Shown piece after piece: positions 8,390 to 16,758 of a stretch of DNA of 39,684 nucleotides (position 1 is its first letter; every line of letters starts with the position of its first letter). Below the pieces are notes generated by a model. It ran no database searches and was not told where the DNA came from. It worked only from the letters and a program-made list of their open reading frames with translations. The stretch covers positions 1 through 39,684 of the forward strand of contig CABRHW010000017.1 in assembly GCA_902470765.1 (NCBI GenBank), read 5' to 3'. The position numbers and the translations under genes are program-made. Source of the stretch: an uncultured Collinsella sp. (lineage in GTDB: Bacteria; Actinomycetota; Coriobacteriia; Coriobacteriales; Coriobacteriaceae).

Positions 8390-9610
8390 TTATGCCCCAA
8401 CTTGGCCGCTCGCGTCCCAGAGCACGTTATCGGCGAGCGCGATTAGCACCTGCTGACAACGAACGATGTCGGCGTGGGGCACATATTCGTTGGGCTTGTG
8501 GGCGAGCGCGAGCGAGCCTGGGCCATAGCTCATGCAGTTACGGTTACCCGTCTTGCCGGCAATGACGGCAGTGTCGGTGTAGCCGGTAAAGAAGCCGACG
8601 GTCGTATCCGTGCCCGTTACATCGTCTGCTGCGCACTTGAGTGCAGCTAGAAGGGGAGAGACCGGATCGCGCTCGATGGCGGGGCGGTCGCCCGTCACGG
8701 TGTAGCTGCCATGGCAACCGGGAACGGTGGCTTCGGCGACGGCGATGGCATGCTCGACCATATTGATTGCGGCGGCCGTATCGGTCGGCGGGGTCAGGCG
8801 CATGTCGACCCAAACTTTGGCGCGGTCGGGTACGACGTAGGGGCGATATCCGCCCTCGATTTGGCCAAACGTGATGGTCGAAGGCCCCAGCTCATCGTGC
8901 GCGGGCAGCGCCGCAAACGCGCGACGAAGCGAACACACGACCTCGGCCATGGCGGCGACGGCATCCGCGCCCTTCCAAGGCTGGCTCGCATGCGCCGTCA
9001 CGCCAGCCATTTCAATCTCGAACCACGTGCGACCCTTGTGCGCCACCTGGATCTGTCCGTCGGTGGGTTCGGTGTCCAGCACCCATTCGCGCGAGCCGAC
9101 CCAGCCAGCATCGATCGCGGCCTCTGAGCCGCGCATGAAGTCTTCCTCGTCGACCGAGCAGATGAGCGAAAAGCCGCGGCGTGGCAGCGCGCCATCCGCC
9201 GCCACGCGCTCGAGCGTATGGACCAGTGCGGCAATGGCGCAGGCCAGGCCACCCTTCATATCGCAGGCACCGCGGCCGTAGAGCTTGCCGTCGCGCACGA
9301 CCGCCCCGAGCGGCGTAATGTCCGCGTCCCAGCCGTCGCCCAAGGTGACTGTGTCCATGTGGCAGATGTAGACGAGCCGTGGCTCGTCGCTCAAACCGGG
9401 CACGGTGACCATAAGGTTGCGGCGCCGGGGCAGCACCTCGAGTTCCTCAACCTGCACGGCATGGAGCACCGGATGGCTCAGCTGCGCCAACCGTTCCTCA
9501 ACCAACGCTTTGATATGGCGCTCAATTTCATCCTCATACGCGCCCGGGTCTGAGCTGTCGATCCGCACGAGTCCTTGCGTAAGCCGCCAGGCAAAGTCCT
9601 CATCAACCAT
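8390..9610 (-). CDS. M20-family metallopeptidase (ArgE/DapE/ACY1/CPG2-like)
   Basis: A 406-residue zinc-dependent aminoacyl hydrolase or peptidase of family M20. Visible metal and catalytic motifs are CHMDTVT (His and Asp), GRGACDMKGG (bridging Asp), SVDEEDFMRGSE (catalytic Glu-Glu), VLDTEPT, and AHKPNEYV near the C-terminus (last His). A dimerisation domain with GVTAHASQPWKGADA lies between. Substrates could be N-acyl amino acids, succinyl-diaminopimelate or dipeptides; no arginine or lysine operon surrounds it. The ATG at 9610 follows GAGG by 6 bases. A TTG ten codons upstream has AGGAGG at 12 bases and is a weaker alternative. Confidence 0.85.
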   Translation of the reverse strand: MVDEDFAWRLTQGLVRIDSSDPGAYEDEIERHIKALVEERLAQLSHPVLHAVQVEELEVLPRRRNLMVTVPGLSDEPRLVYICHMDTVTLGDGWDADITPLGAVVRDGKLYGRGACDMKGGLACAIAALVHTLERVAADGALPRRGFSLICSVDEEDFMRGSEAAIDAGWVGSREWVLDTEPTDGQIQVAHKGRTWFEIEMAGVTAHASQPWKGADAVAAMAEVVCSLRRAFAALPAHDELGPSTITFGQIEGGYRPYVVPDRAKVWVDMRLTPPTDTAAAINMVEHAIAVAEATVPGCHGSYTVTGDRPAIERDPVSPLLAALKCAADDVTGTDTTVGFFTGYTDTAVIAGKTGNRNCMSYGPGSLALAHKPNEYVPHADIVRCQQVLIALADNVLWDASGQVGA

Positions 9611-9764
9611 ATGCAACCTCACAATCAGTTTGCTTTCCAAACCGATTGTAAGCCTCCTGAGAGATCCGTGACGTGGGCGTGGCAGTATTTACCGTTCGCA
9701 GGCCGAGCCAGCGCGTTTGCCGTCCGAGCGGGTTCACAAGCGACGCAGCGGGTACGTACCCTTC

Positions 9765-10814
9765 ATGGACGACATGCTGTGCGACATATCTGCCTTTCGG
9801 TATCACCGGATACCTCCACAGGTCTTGGCAATAATGCCGGACCTGCCCGATTCTGCGGACGATCCGCGCAGGGAGCACCTATGTGAGCATCCGCTCGTCA
9901 CGCATTTCCTGGGCACCCCGTTACACGTGTTGGCGCAGGGCAGCTGCGGACGTAAGGGCGATCGCATTGTCAGGCATGTTTGGAACGGGGAGAGGCCGTT
10001 TGATTCCGTGCGGCAGACGGAGTTTGGCCTCGATGTTGCGTCCCCACTCTTTACCCTGCTGACCCTGGCTTCCTCGGTCTCAAACGAGCGTCTAATCATG
10101 TGCATGTATGAGATGTGCGGCACCTTTGCCGTGTGCAAGATTGCACCTCAGGTAAAGTCGGCACTTGAGCAGGCATACGGGGGCCGGTGGGGTGACGCAC
10201 GGTCGGGCTGGGAAAACGTAAAGGATGTCTCGGGGAATCCAACGGACTTGTGGAAACGACCTCCCTTGATCGAGCTCTCTGAGCTTACAGAGTTCGTCGA
10301 TAAGGTCCGGGGGCTCCGCGGCGCTAAATCGTTCATACGAGCCGCGAAATGCATTACGGGGGTGGCAGCATCGCCGCTCGAGGTCCAGGCTTCGATGCTG
10401 TTTGGCCTTACGAGGTTGCGCGGCGGCGAAGGGCTGAGCCTTACCAATAACGTTGAGATTCGTATGACGCGCAGCGCCCGCCTGATTTCGGGGCTTGATA
10501 GGCGCTATGCCGATATCCTGCTGGCAAATAAGGACGGCAGCAGAGAGTGTCTGGTTGAATGCCAAGGTAAAGCCATTCACGGATCCATAGAATCCAAGAT
10601 TTCGGACTCCGATCGAACGACGGCGCTGCAAGCGATGGGATATCCCGTCATTCTGATGACCTATGGTCAGCTGGCCGACTCCGATGCCTTCCGCGTGGTG
10701 ATGGAGCTCATCATGGCCTATCTCGATGTGCCGCTGAAAGACAAGACGCCGCGACAGCAGGAGCTCGAACGGCGGCTTCGTGAGGAGATTTTTATCGATT
10801 GGGCAGGAATGTAG
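9765..10814 (+). CDS. Putative PD-(D/E)XK nuclease-like protein, paralogue of 358-1548
   Basis: A 349-residue protein sharing the architecture of the gene at 358-1548. An N-terminal CDISAFRYHR motif is followed by LDVASPLFTLLTLA (89-102) and YEMCGTF (115-121), then SPLEVQ (203-208, E206), YADILL (D250), VECQGK (E265, K269) and the AMGYPVILMTYGQL strand. The E...D...E-x-Q-G-K pattern is closer to a PD-(D/E)XK site than in the paralogue, since a Lys is present two residues beyond the Gln. The function is unknown; a DNA-cleaving or AbiEi-like regulatory role is inference. The ATG at 9765 is chosen because the conserved motif begins just after it; a further in-frame TTG lies at 9717, and 9774 is also possible. 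A long hairpin element starts 75 bp after the stop. Confidence 0.6.
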   Translation: MDDMLCDISAFRYHRIPPQVLAIMPDLPDSADDPRREHLCEHPLVTHFLGTPLHVLAQGSCGRKGDRIVRHVWNGERPFDSVRQTEFGLDVASPLFTLLTLASSVSNERLIMCMYEMCGTFAVCKIAPQVKSALEQAYGGRWGDARSGWENVKDVSGNPTDLWKRPPLIELSELTEFVDKVRGLRGAKSFIRAAKCITGVAASPLEVQASMLFGLTRLRGGEGLSLTNNVEIRMTRSARLISGLDRRYADILLANKDGSRECLVECQGKAIHGSIESKISDSDRTTALQAMGYPVILMTYGQLADSDAFRVVMELIMAYLDVPLKDKTPRQQELERRLREEIFIDWAGM

Positions 10815-10888
10815 CCGCGCGGGTGGAAAACGGTCGCGCGGACTAGAGTTTTGGTCACAAAAAGACTTATATTTCGCCTTGGAGGGGC

Positions 10889-11073
10889 CTTAAAAATGCT
10901 ATCTAGAATAAGTTGTTTCGGAAAATGGACAGTCAACTTACATTCGGCACATAGAGATCGATTTTTACCTACTAAAGTCCCTGATAAAGCTGTTTATCAA
11001 AGCGGGTGTGCTTAGCGACTTGAGCCTCACTATCGATTATCTGAAAAAACTTATTTTGGGTATCATTTTAAAG
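10889..11073. repeat. Long inverted-repeat element (element D) 3' of the second nuclease-like gene
   Basis: Bases 10889-10922 and 11040-11073 form a 34-bp inverted repeat with 27 matches; several mismatches would be G-U pairs in RNA. The interior is AT-rich with no ORF. It holds GATTTTTACC followed by TCCCTGA (about 10958-10984) and GGGTGTGCTTAGC (about 11004-11016), which also occur in the same order in the reverse complement of the element at 16556-16678. The whole gap 10815-11161 lies in AT-rich DNA unlike the flanking genes. Confidence 0.55.
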
Positions 11074-11091
11074 TCGTCCGGAGCAACAAAA

Positions 11092-11122
11092 TCGGCCCCC
11101 GTTTCGTGAAAACGGGGGCCGA
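11092..11122 (-). terminator. Terminator-like hairpin after serA
   Basis: A perfect 13-bp stem (TCGGCCCCCGTTT at 11092-11104 and its complement at 11110-11122) with a 5-base loop. On the minus strand it follows the serA stop by 39 bases and is followed by a short T-rich stretch (TTTTGTT). Confidence 0.75.
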
Positions 11123-11161
11123 ATGGGCTTCATGGCCTGCCTGGCAGGCTTGGCACCGGCG

Positions 11162-12325
11162 CTATTTGATCACACGCACGCGATACATCGACGGAATCTG
11201 CTTGAGAGCCTCGATGGTGCTGCTGTCCAGGTGCTCGTCGGTGTCGAACATAGTGTAGGCGTTCTCGCCAGCGGACTCGTTGGTCATGCGCTGCACGTTG
11301 GCGTTGTCCTTGGCGAGAATGGCCGTGATCTGGCCGATCATGTTGGGCACGTTGGCATGCAGACAGGCAATGCGGCTTGCGGCGCGCGCCTTGCCCATGC
11401 TGCAGGCGGGGTAGTTGACGCTGTGCGCGATGTTGCCGTTTTCCAGGTAATCCTTGAGCTCGCTGATGGCCATGTCGGCGCAGTTGGCCTCGGCCTCGCC
11501 GGTGCCGGCGCCCGAATGCGTGGTGATAAACGTGTTGGGCATCTTGACGGTCTTGGGCGTGGCAAAGTCGCAGCTAAACCAGCTGAGCTTGCCCGCGCGC
11601 AGGGCGGCGTCGACGGCGTCCTCGTCAATGATGGTCTCGCGCGCGTAGTTGATGAGCACGGCGTCCGGGGCCAGCAGGTCGATCTGCTCGGTGCTGATCA
11701 TGCCGATGGTATCGGCCTTGCTGGGCACGTGCACGGTGAGGTAGTCGCAGCCGCGGCACAGATCCTCGAGCGTGCCCACGCGCTGCACCTCGCGGCTCAG
11801 CACCCACGCGTGCTCGACGGAAATGAACGGATCGTAGCCGTAAACGTCCATGCCCAGGTCGACACAGGCGTTGGCGACCTTGGAGCCTACGTTGCCCAGG
11901 CCGATGACGCCGATGCGCTTGCCCTTGAGCTCGCGGCCCACAAAGGCCTTCTTGGCCTTCTCGGCATCGACCTGGATCTCGGGGTCGTCGGCGTTGTTGC
12001 GCACCCAGTTCATCGACTGCACGACGCCGCGGCTCGAAAGCACCAGCATGCCCAGGACGAGCTCCTTGACGGCGTTGCTGTTGGCACCGGGGGAGTTAAA
12101 GACGACGACGCCCTTTCTGGCGTACTCCTCGACGGGGATGTTGTTGACGCCGGCGCCGCAGCGGGCGATGGCGCGGATGCCCTCGGGCAGCTCGTAGCCG
12201 TGCAGGTCGGTGGAGCGCATCAGGATAGCGTCGGCCTCCTCGGCGGTGCCCACAAACTCGTAGCCCTCGCCAAACTCGACTTTGCCGTCTTTAGTGATGT
12301 CGTCGATGGTCTTAATCTTACGCAT
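11162..12325 (-). CDS. serA: D-3-phosphoglycerate dehydrogenase
   Basis: A 387-residue NAD-dependent enzyme that oxidises 3-phosphoglycerate to 3-phosphohydroxypyruvate, the first step of serine synthesis. The Rossmann motif GLGNVG is at 142-147, the substrate and catalytic Arg is in NYARE (R229) and the catalytic His in TTHSGAGTGEAE (H270). The segment CDFATPKT replaces the DVFExEP block of the classical enzyme, as in the short Bacteroides/Clostridia-type SerA. An ACT regulatory domain occupies the last 70 residues (ARAASRIACLHANVPNMIG onward), consistent with serine feedback control. AAGGAG precedes the ATG by 8 bases. It follows serC by 72 bp; a small GC-rich hairpin (12382-12398) lies between them. 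Confidence 0.95.
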   Translation of the reverse strand: MRKIKTIDDITKDGKVEFGEGYEFVGTAEEADAILMRSTDLHGYELPEGIRAIARCGAGVNNIPVEEYARKGVVVFNSPGANSNAVKELVLGMLVLSSRGVVQSMNWVRNNADDPEIQVDAEKAKKAFVGRELKGKRIGVIGLGNVGSKVANACVDLGMDVYGYDPFISVEHAWVLSREVQRVGTLEDLCRGCDYLTVHVPSKADTIGMISTEQIDLLAPDAVLINYARETIIDEDAVDAALRAGKLSWFSCDFATPKTVKMPNTFITTHSGAGTGEAEANCADMAISELKDYLENGNIAHSVNYPACSMGKARAASRIACLHANVPNMIGQITAILAKDNANVQRMTNESAGENAYTMFDTDEHLDSSTIEALKQIPSMYRVRVIK

Positions 12326-12397
12326 GGAAAAACTCCTTAGCAGGTTTTGATCTAAGCAGGGTGGTTTGAAGTGGCTGGTCGGCCCGCGGGTTGCGGG

Positions 12398-13522
<1,125 letters not shown>

Positions 13523-13656
13523 CTTCTAGTTCCCCTCGTAGTCGTTTGAACGTTCGGGATACTTTAGCACAGTGGAGCGTCAGGCGCGACCGAATCACAG
13601 CAAAACCCGAGTGCGCCGCTATGATTTACAGGATGGTTACATGGGGGAGGGGTGCT

Positions 13657-13736
13657 TTACTCCTCGGGCAAATCCAAATCTGCGAGCGAAGGCATGAGGT
13701 TCTCTAGGCGCTTGATTTCTTCGTCGCAAATTAGCT
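13657..13736 (-). pseudogene. C-terminal remnant of an unidentified gene
   Basis: On the minus strand an open frame of about 25 codons ends at a TAA (13659-13657) and reads CDEEIKRLENLMPSLADLDL shortly before the stop. It looks like a genuine acidic, helical protein C-terminus rather than random translation. Upstream the frame is cut by a TAG inside GGGGTTAGCTAATTTG (13742-13727), a motif repeated near 16453 and 16748. I cannot identify the parent protein. Confidence 0.35.
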
Positions 13737-13748
13737 AACCCCTGGTCA

Positions 13749-15350
13749 CTACGACGCCAGCGTGGCGATGACGGCTTCGTCGCCGGCGTATATTAGGGTG
13801 TTGCCATCGGGAATGATCGTTTGGCCGTCGCGCTTGAGCATCACTACAATAAACGGATGCTTGCCTTGCGGCACATCGCGCAGGCGCTGACCGGCCAGGC
13901 GACCGTGGGGAGTCACGGTGACCTCGCGCAGCGTAACCTCGGCACGCTCTTCGAACGTTGGGGCGGCCATCACCAGCAGATCGCCTTCCTGGATCACGGT
14001 GTCGCCATTGGGCAGTACCGGATGCGCCCCGTCGCGCAGCACCAGGACCACGAGCATGTCCGTCGCGCTGCCAATGTCCGCGAGCGAGCGTCCGGCAAAC
14101 GGATGGCCAGCGCCCACCTTGAGCTTTACAAACGACATGCCGTCCTCGTCGCGGTAGTCGTTAAAGGTGCGGCGCACGTCGCCGGTCGCATCGATCATAT
14201 CGAGTTTCTTCGCCACCGCCGGCAGCAGCGAGCCCTGCACCACGATGCTCGACGCGGCAATCACAAACACCAGGTCAAATAGGTCGTGTCCGCCGGGAAC
14301 GCCGGCCACCACGGCAAAGAGACTAAAGACGACCGAAGCTGCTCCGCGCAGGCCCGCCCAGCTTACGAGCGCGACCTGGCTGGGATTCGTCTTAAAGGGC
14401 GCTAGGAGCACGCCGACGGCGATGGGGCGGCTCACGAAGAGCATGAACGCCATGAGCGCCAGGCCCGGCAGCAGCATCTGCGGCAGGCGTGCGGGCGTTA
14501 CGAGCAGGCCGAGCAAGAAGAAGATGGTCATCTCTGCCATCTCGGTGAGGGTGTCGAAGAAGTGCGCCATCTCGACCTTACCGGTGATGTCGCTTGCGCC
14601 CAGCACAATGCCTGCAAGGTATACGGCCAAAAAGCCATTGCCGCCCAGGTAGCTCGGCAGCGCGTAGGCGACGATGGCCACGGCGAACAAGAAGATGGTC
14701 TGCGCGCCTTCGGCCGTTGCGTGTGCGCGCTCAATCAGACGGCTGGATGTCCAGCCGATGGCAAGGCCCAACCCCACGCCCAGGATGATCTGCTTGGTCA
14801 GCAGCACGGGAATGTTAATGTCGCCGCCCGCCGCGAGGGTCGCGAGCACGGCAGTGAGCATGTAGGCGACGGGGTCGTTGGAGCCCGATTCGACCTCGAG
14901 CAGCGAGTCGGTGCCGCCCCTCAGCGAAAGGCTGTGCTCGCGCAGAACGCTAAAGACGCTGGCCGCGTCGGTGGACGCCACGACCGATCCCAGCAGCAGG
15001 CCGCCGATCCAGTCGAAGCCCAGCACAAAGTGGGCGAACACGCCGGTGATGCCTGCGGTGATGACGACGCCGAGCGTGCTCAGCAGCACCGCAGGCGCGG
15101 CGACGGGCTTGGCACGGTCGATGTTGGTGTTAAAACCGCCGTAGAACATGATGAACAGCAGCGCCGTGCTGCAGACGGTTTCGGTGAGCGCGTAGTCGCT
15201 AAAGTCGATGTGAGCCGGGCCGTTGACGCCCAGCAGCATGCCGAGTGCGATAAAGATGAGCAGGGTGGGGAAGGGGAGCTTTTTGCCGACGGGTTTAATG
15301 GTCAGGCACAAAATGATGACGAGGCCGATAAAGAGAAGTATCTGGTTCAT
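13749..15350 (-). CDS. K+/H+ antiporter (CPA family, NhaP2/CvrA-like) with RCK_C domains
   Basis: A 533-residue membrane antiporter. About 390 residues form a Na+/H+-exchanger-type core of 12-13 hydrophobic segments with the SVVASTDAASVFSVLRE block, the VESGSNDPVAYML motif (conserved Asp of the ion path) and SWAGLRGAASVVFS. The C-terminal 140 residues form two TrkA-C (RCK_C) modules (MSFVKLKVGAGHPFAGRSLADIG and VTVTPHGRLAGQRLRDVPQG), the arrangement of NhaP2-type potassium/proton antiporters that regulate cytoplasmic K+ and pH. AGGAG lies about 13 bases before the ATG. It is divergent from the phosphoesterase at 15604. Confidence 0.9.
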   Translation of the reverse strand: MNQILLFIGLVIILCLTIKPVGKKLPFPTLLIFIALGMLLGVNGPAHIDFSDYALTETVCSTALLFIMFYGGFNTNIDRAKPVAAPAVLLSTLGVVITAGITGVFAHFVLGFDWIGGLLLGSVVASTDAASVFSVLREHSLSLRGGTDSLLEVESGSNDPVAYMLTAVLATLAAGGDINIPVLLTKQIILGVGLGLAIGWTSSRLIERAHATAEGAQTIFLFAVAIVAYALPSYLGGNGFLAVYLAGIVLGASDITGKVEMAHFFDTLTEMAEMTIFFLLGLLVTPARLPQMLLPGLALMAFMLFVSRPIAVGVLLAPFKTNPSQVALVSWAGLRGAASVVFSLFAVVAGVPGGHDLFDLVFVIAASSIVVQGSLLPAVAKKLDMIDATGDVRRTFNDYRDEDGMSFVKLKVGAGHPFAGRSLADIGSATDMLVVLVLRDGAHPVLPNGDTVIQEGDLLVMAAPTFEERAEVTLREVTVTPHGRLAGQRLRDVPQGKHPFIVVMLKRDGQTIIPDGNTLIYAGDEAVIATLAS

Positions 15351-15499
15351 GGATGGTGTCCGCTCCTGGGTGGTTGGCGTGGCACGGTCAGTTGTCTGCG
15401 GTTATTTGTACCCAAAGATGGTGGGTTTATGGGGTTGGATTGCGGGCGTGCGCGATATCGTCATAGACGGCTTCCGTCTTTGCCTCTGCTCGGAAACCC

Positions 15500-15528
15500 T
15501 TTCCAGCTTTATTGCAACGGAGTACAAT
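15500..15528 (+). promoter_or_regulatory. Sigma70-like promoter for the phosphoesterase
   Basis: TTTCCA (15500-15505) and TACAAT (15523-15528) are separated by 17 bases and lie 75 bases before the ATG at 15604. A small palindrome TTCAACTTGAA (about 15543-15553) lies just downstream of the expected start site. Confidence 0.45.
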
Positions 15529-15603
15529 GGGTAACGTTTAAGTTCAACTTGAAGTTTTAGTTGCGGCGCCGGGCTTAGACCGCAATGCAAGGAGAGGCGT
15601 ACC

Positions 15604-16443
15604 ATGGCGATCTATGTGACATCTGATGCTCACGGGCACGTGCGTGCGCTTGACGAGGCCCTGTCTAAGATCTCGTTGACGTCCGACGACACGCTGTACG
15701 TGCTGGGCGACATGATCGATCGCGGGCCCGATCCTGTCGGTGTTATTAAGCTCGTGCGCTCGCTGCCCAACGCCCGCGTGCTCAAGGGCAATCACGAACA
15801 GATCATGCTCGATGCCATCATTGGCCAGGATCCGCTCGATGCCGAGACCTGGGATATCAACGGTGGCTGGACGACGCGCGAGCAGCTCAACGACATGGAA
15901 TTTGAGGCATACGAGGAGCTCGTGCGATGGATGGCCGCGCTGCCGCTCTACGCGGTGGCCGAGACCGAGGAGCGCCCGTATCTGCTGGTACATGCTGGAA
16001 TCGAGATGAAGGCGGCGCGCGCATTTTTGCTTGAGCATGGCGTCGATTGTGCCGATGGCGTTGGAGCGGTGGGTGCCGATCGCGAGCTGCTGCAGCAGAT
16101 GCTCGCGGTGCAGTCGGCCGATGACCTGCTGTGGATTCGTCACGGCTATTGGGATGCGCCGACCGGGCTGCTTTCTGCCGAGGGCAAGGGTCCGGTCGTG
16201 GTGAGCGGTCACACGCCAACGGTGTCGCTTGGGCGCTATTGCGAGGTTGGCGGCCTGGCGGGGCTCGATGAGGAGTCGGGCCGCGGGCAGATTGTGCGCC
16301 TGGGTGGCGAGGATACCGCCGGCGTGCCCGATCGCATCGATATCGACTGCGCCGCCGCCACCGGCTCCGAGTTCGGCCGCGTCGGTATCCTGCGGCTCGA
16401 TGATGGGGCGGAGTTCTACGCGAACATCAACCCGGGCGAATAA
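15604..16443 (+). CDS. Metallophosphoesterase (ApaH/PrpE-like serine/threonine phosphatase family)
   Basis: A 279-residue calcineurin-type phosphoesterase with the full metal-site set: SDAHGH near the N-terminus, GDMIDRGPD, KGNHEQ, VHAGIE and SGHTPT. This arrangement (GDxxDRG, GNHE) is that of the PPP branch, which includes diadenosine-tetraphosphate hydrolases and bacterial Ser/Thr protein phosphatases; which activity applies cannot be decided by sequence. The final 60 residues form a beta-rich cap. AAGGAGAGG lies 7 bases before the ATG. Confidence 0.85.
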   Translation: MAIYVTSDAHGHVRALDEALSKISLTSDDTLYVLGDMIDRGPDPVGVIKLVRSLPNARVLKGNHEQIMLDAIIGQDPLDAETWDINGGWTTREQLNDMEFEAYEELVRWMAALPLYAVAETEERPYLLVHAGIEMKAARAFLLEHGVDCADGVGAVGADRELLQQMLAVQSADDLLWIRHGYWDAPTGLLSAEGKGPVVVSGHTPTVSLGRYCEVGGLAGLDEESGRGQIVRLGGEDTAGVPDRIDIDCAAATGSEFGRVGILRLDDGAEFYANINPGE

Positions 16444-16516
16444 CGGGTGCAAGGGGTAGCTAATTTGGGAAGGGTTTTTTGACTACTTTTGCCCTTCTGC
16501 CCGCTAATTGATTTCT

Positions 16517-16541
16517 CTGGGACGGGGATTAAATAATCATT
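16517..16541 (+). repeat. Solo half of the 29231-29308 palindrome
   Basis: These 25 bases begin CTGGGACGGGGATTAAATAA and are identical to 29241-29265, one arm of the long palindrome 13 kb downstream. Here the complementary arm is absent. The neighbouring motif at 16467-16490 also has a partner at the second locus (29326-29353, opposite strand), so both places carry the same two repeat types. Confidence 0.85.
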
Positions 16542-16555
16542 TGGCTGCCCGCTGG

Positions 16556-16678
16556 CTAAGTGAGTAGACTTTTTTGGAAATGCCGAGCACCCAACATATT
16601 TGCCTCAATAAAACCGCAGGTCACAGACTTGTGCTCTGTCGGTGTGGTCAGGGATTCGGTAAAAATCTACTCACTTAG
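16556..16678. repeat. Long inverted-repeat element (element A)
   Basis: Ends CTAAGTGAGTAGA (16556-16568) and its complement (16666-16678) pair perfectly over 13 bp and, after one mismatch, for four more. The interior contains GAGCACCC, TAAAACCGCAGGT (16610-16622), ACTTGTGC and GGTGTGGTCAGGG. TAAAACCGCAGGT recurs inverted in the element at 39421-39570, while its subterminal GATTTTTACC and GGGTGCT (reverse strand) match element D. Confidence 0.7.
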
Positions 16679-16758
16679 TTTTACGTGATGCATATTGTCT
16701 TCAACGAGGCTCCAGCCGGGGCGATTCCATCGCAAATTCCGGTGACCGGGGCAGCTAA

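Larger units (their letters stand above)
16444..16758. other. Repeat-dense intergenic region
   Basis: This 315-bp convergent gap contains no gene and is almost entirely repeat. Directly repeated GGGGYAGCTAATTWG motifs mark its ends (16453-16466, 16748-16762). Within it lie a TTTTTTGACTACTTTT motif (16475-16490) inside a 6-bp GAAGGG/CCCTTC stem, the half-palindrome at 16517-16541 and the long hairpin at 16556-16678. Confidence 0.7.
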
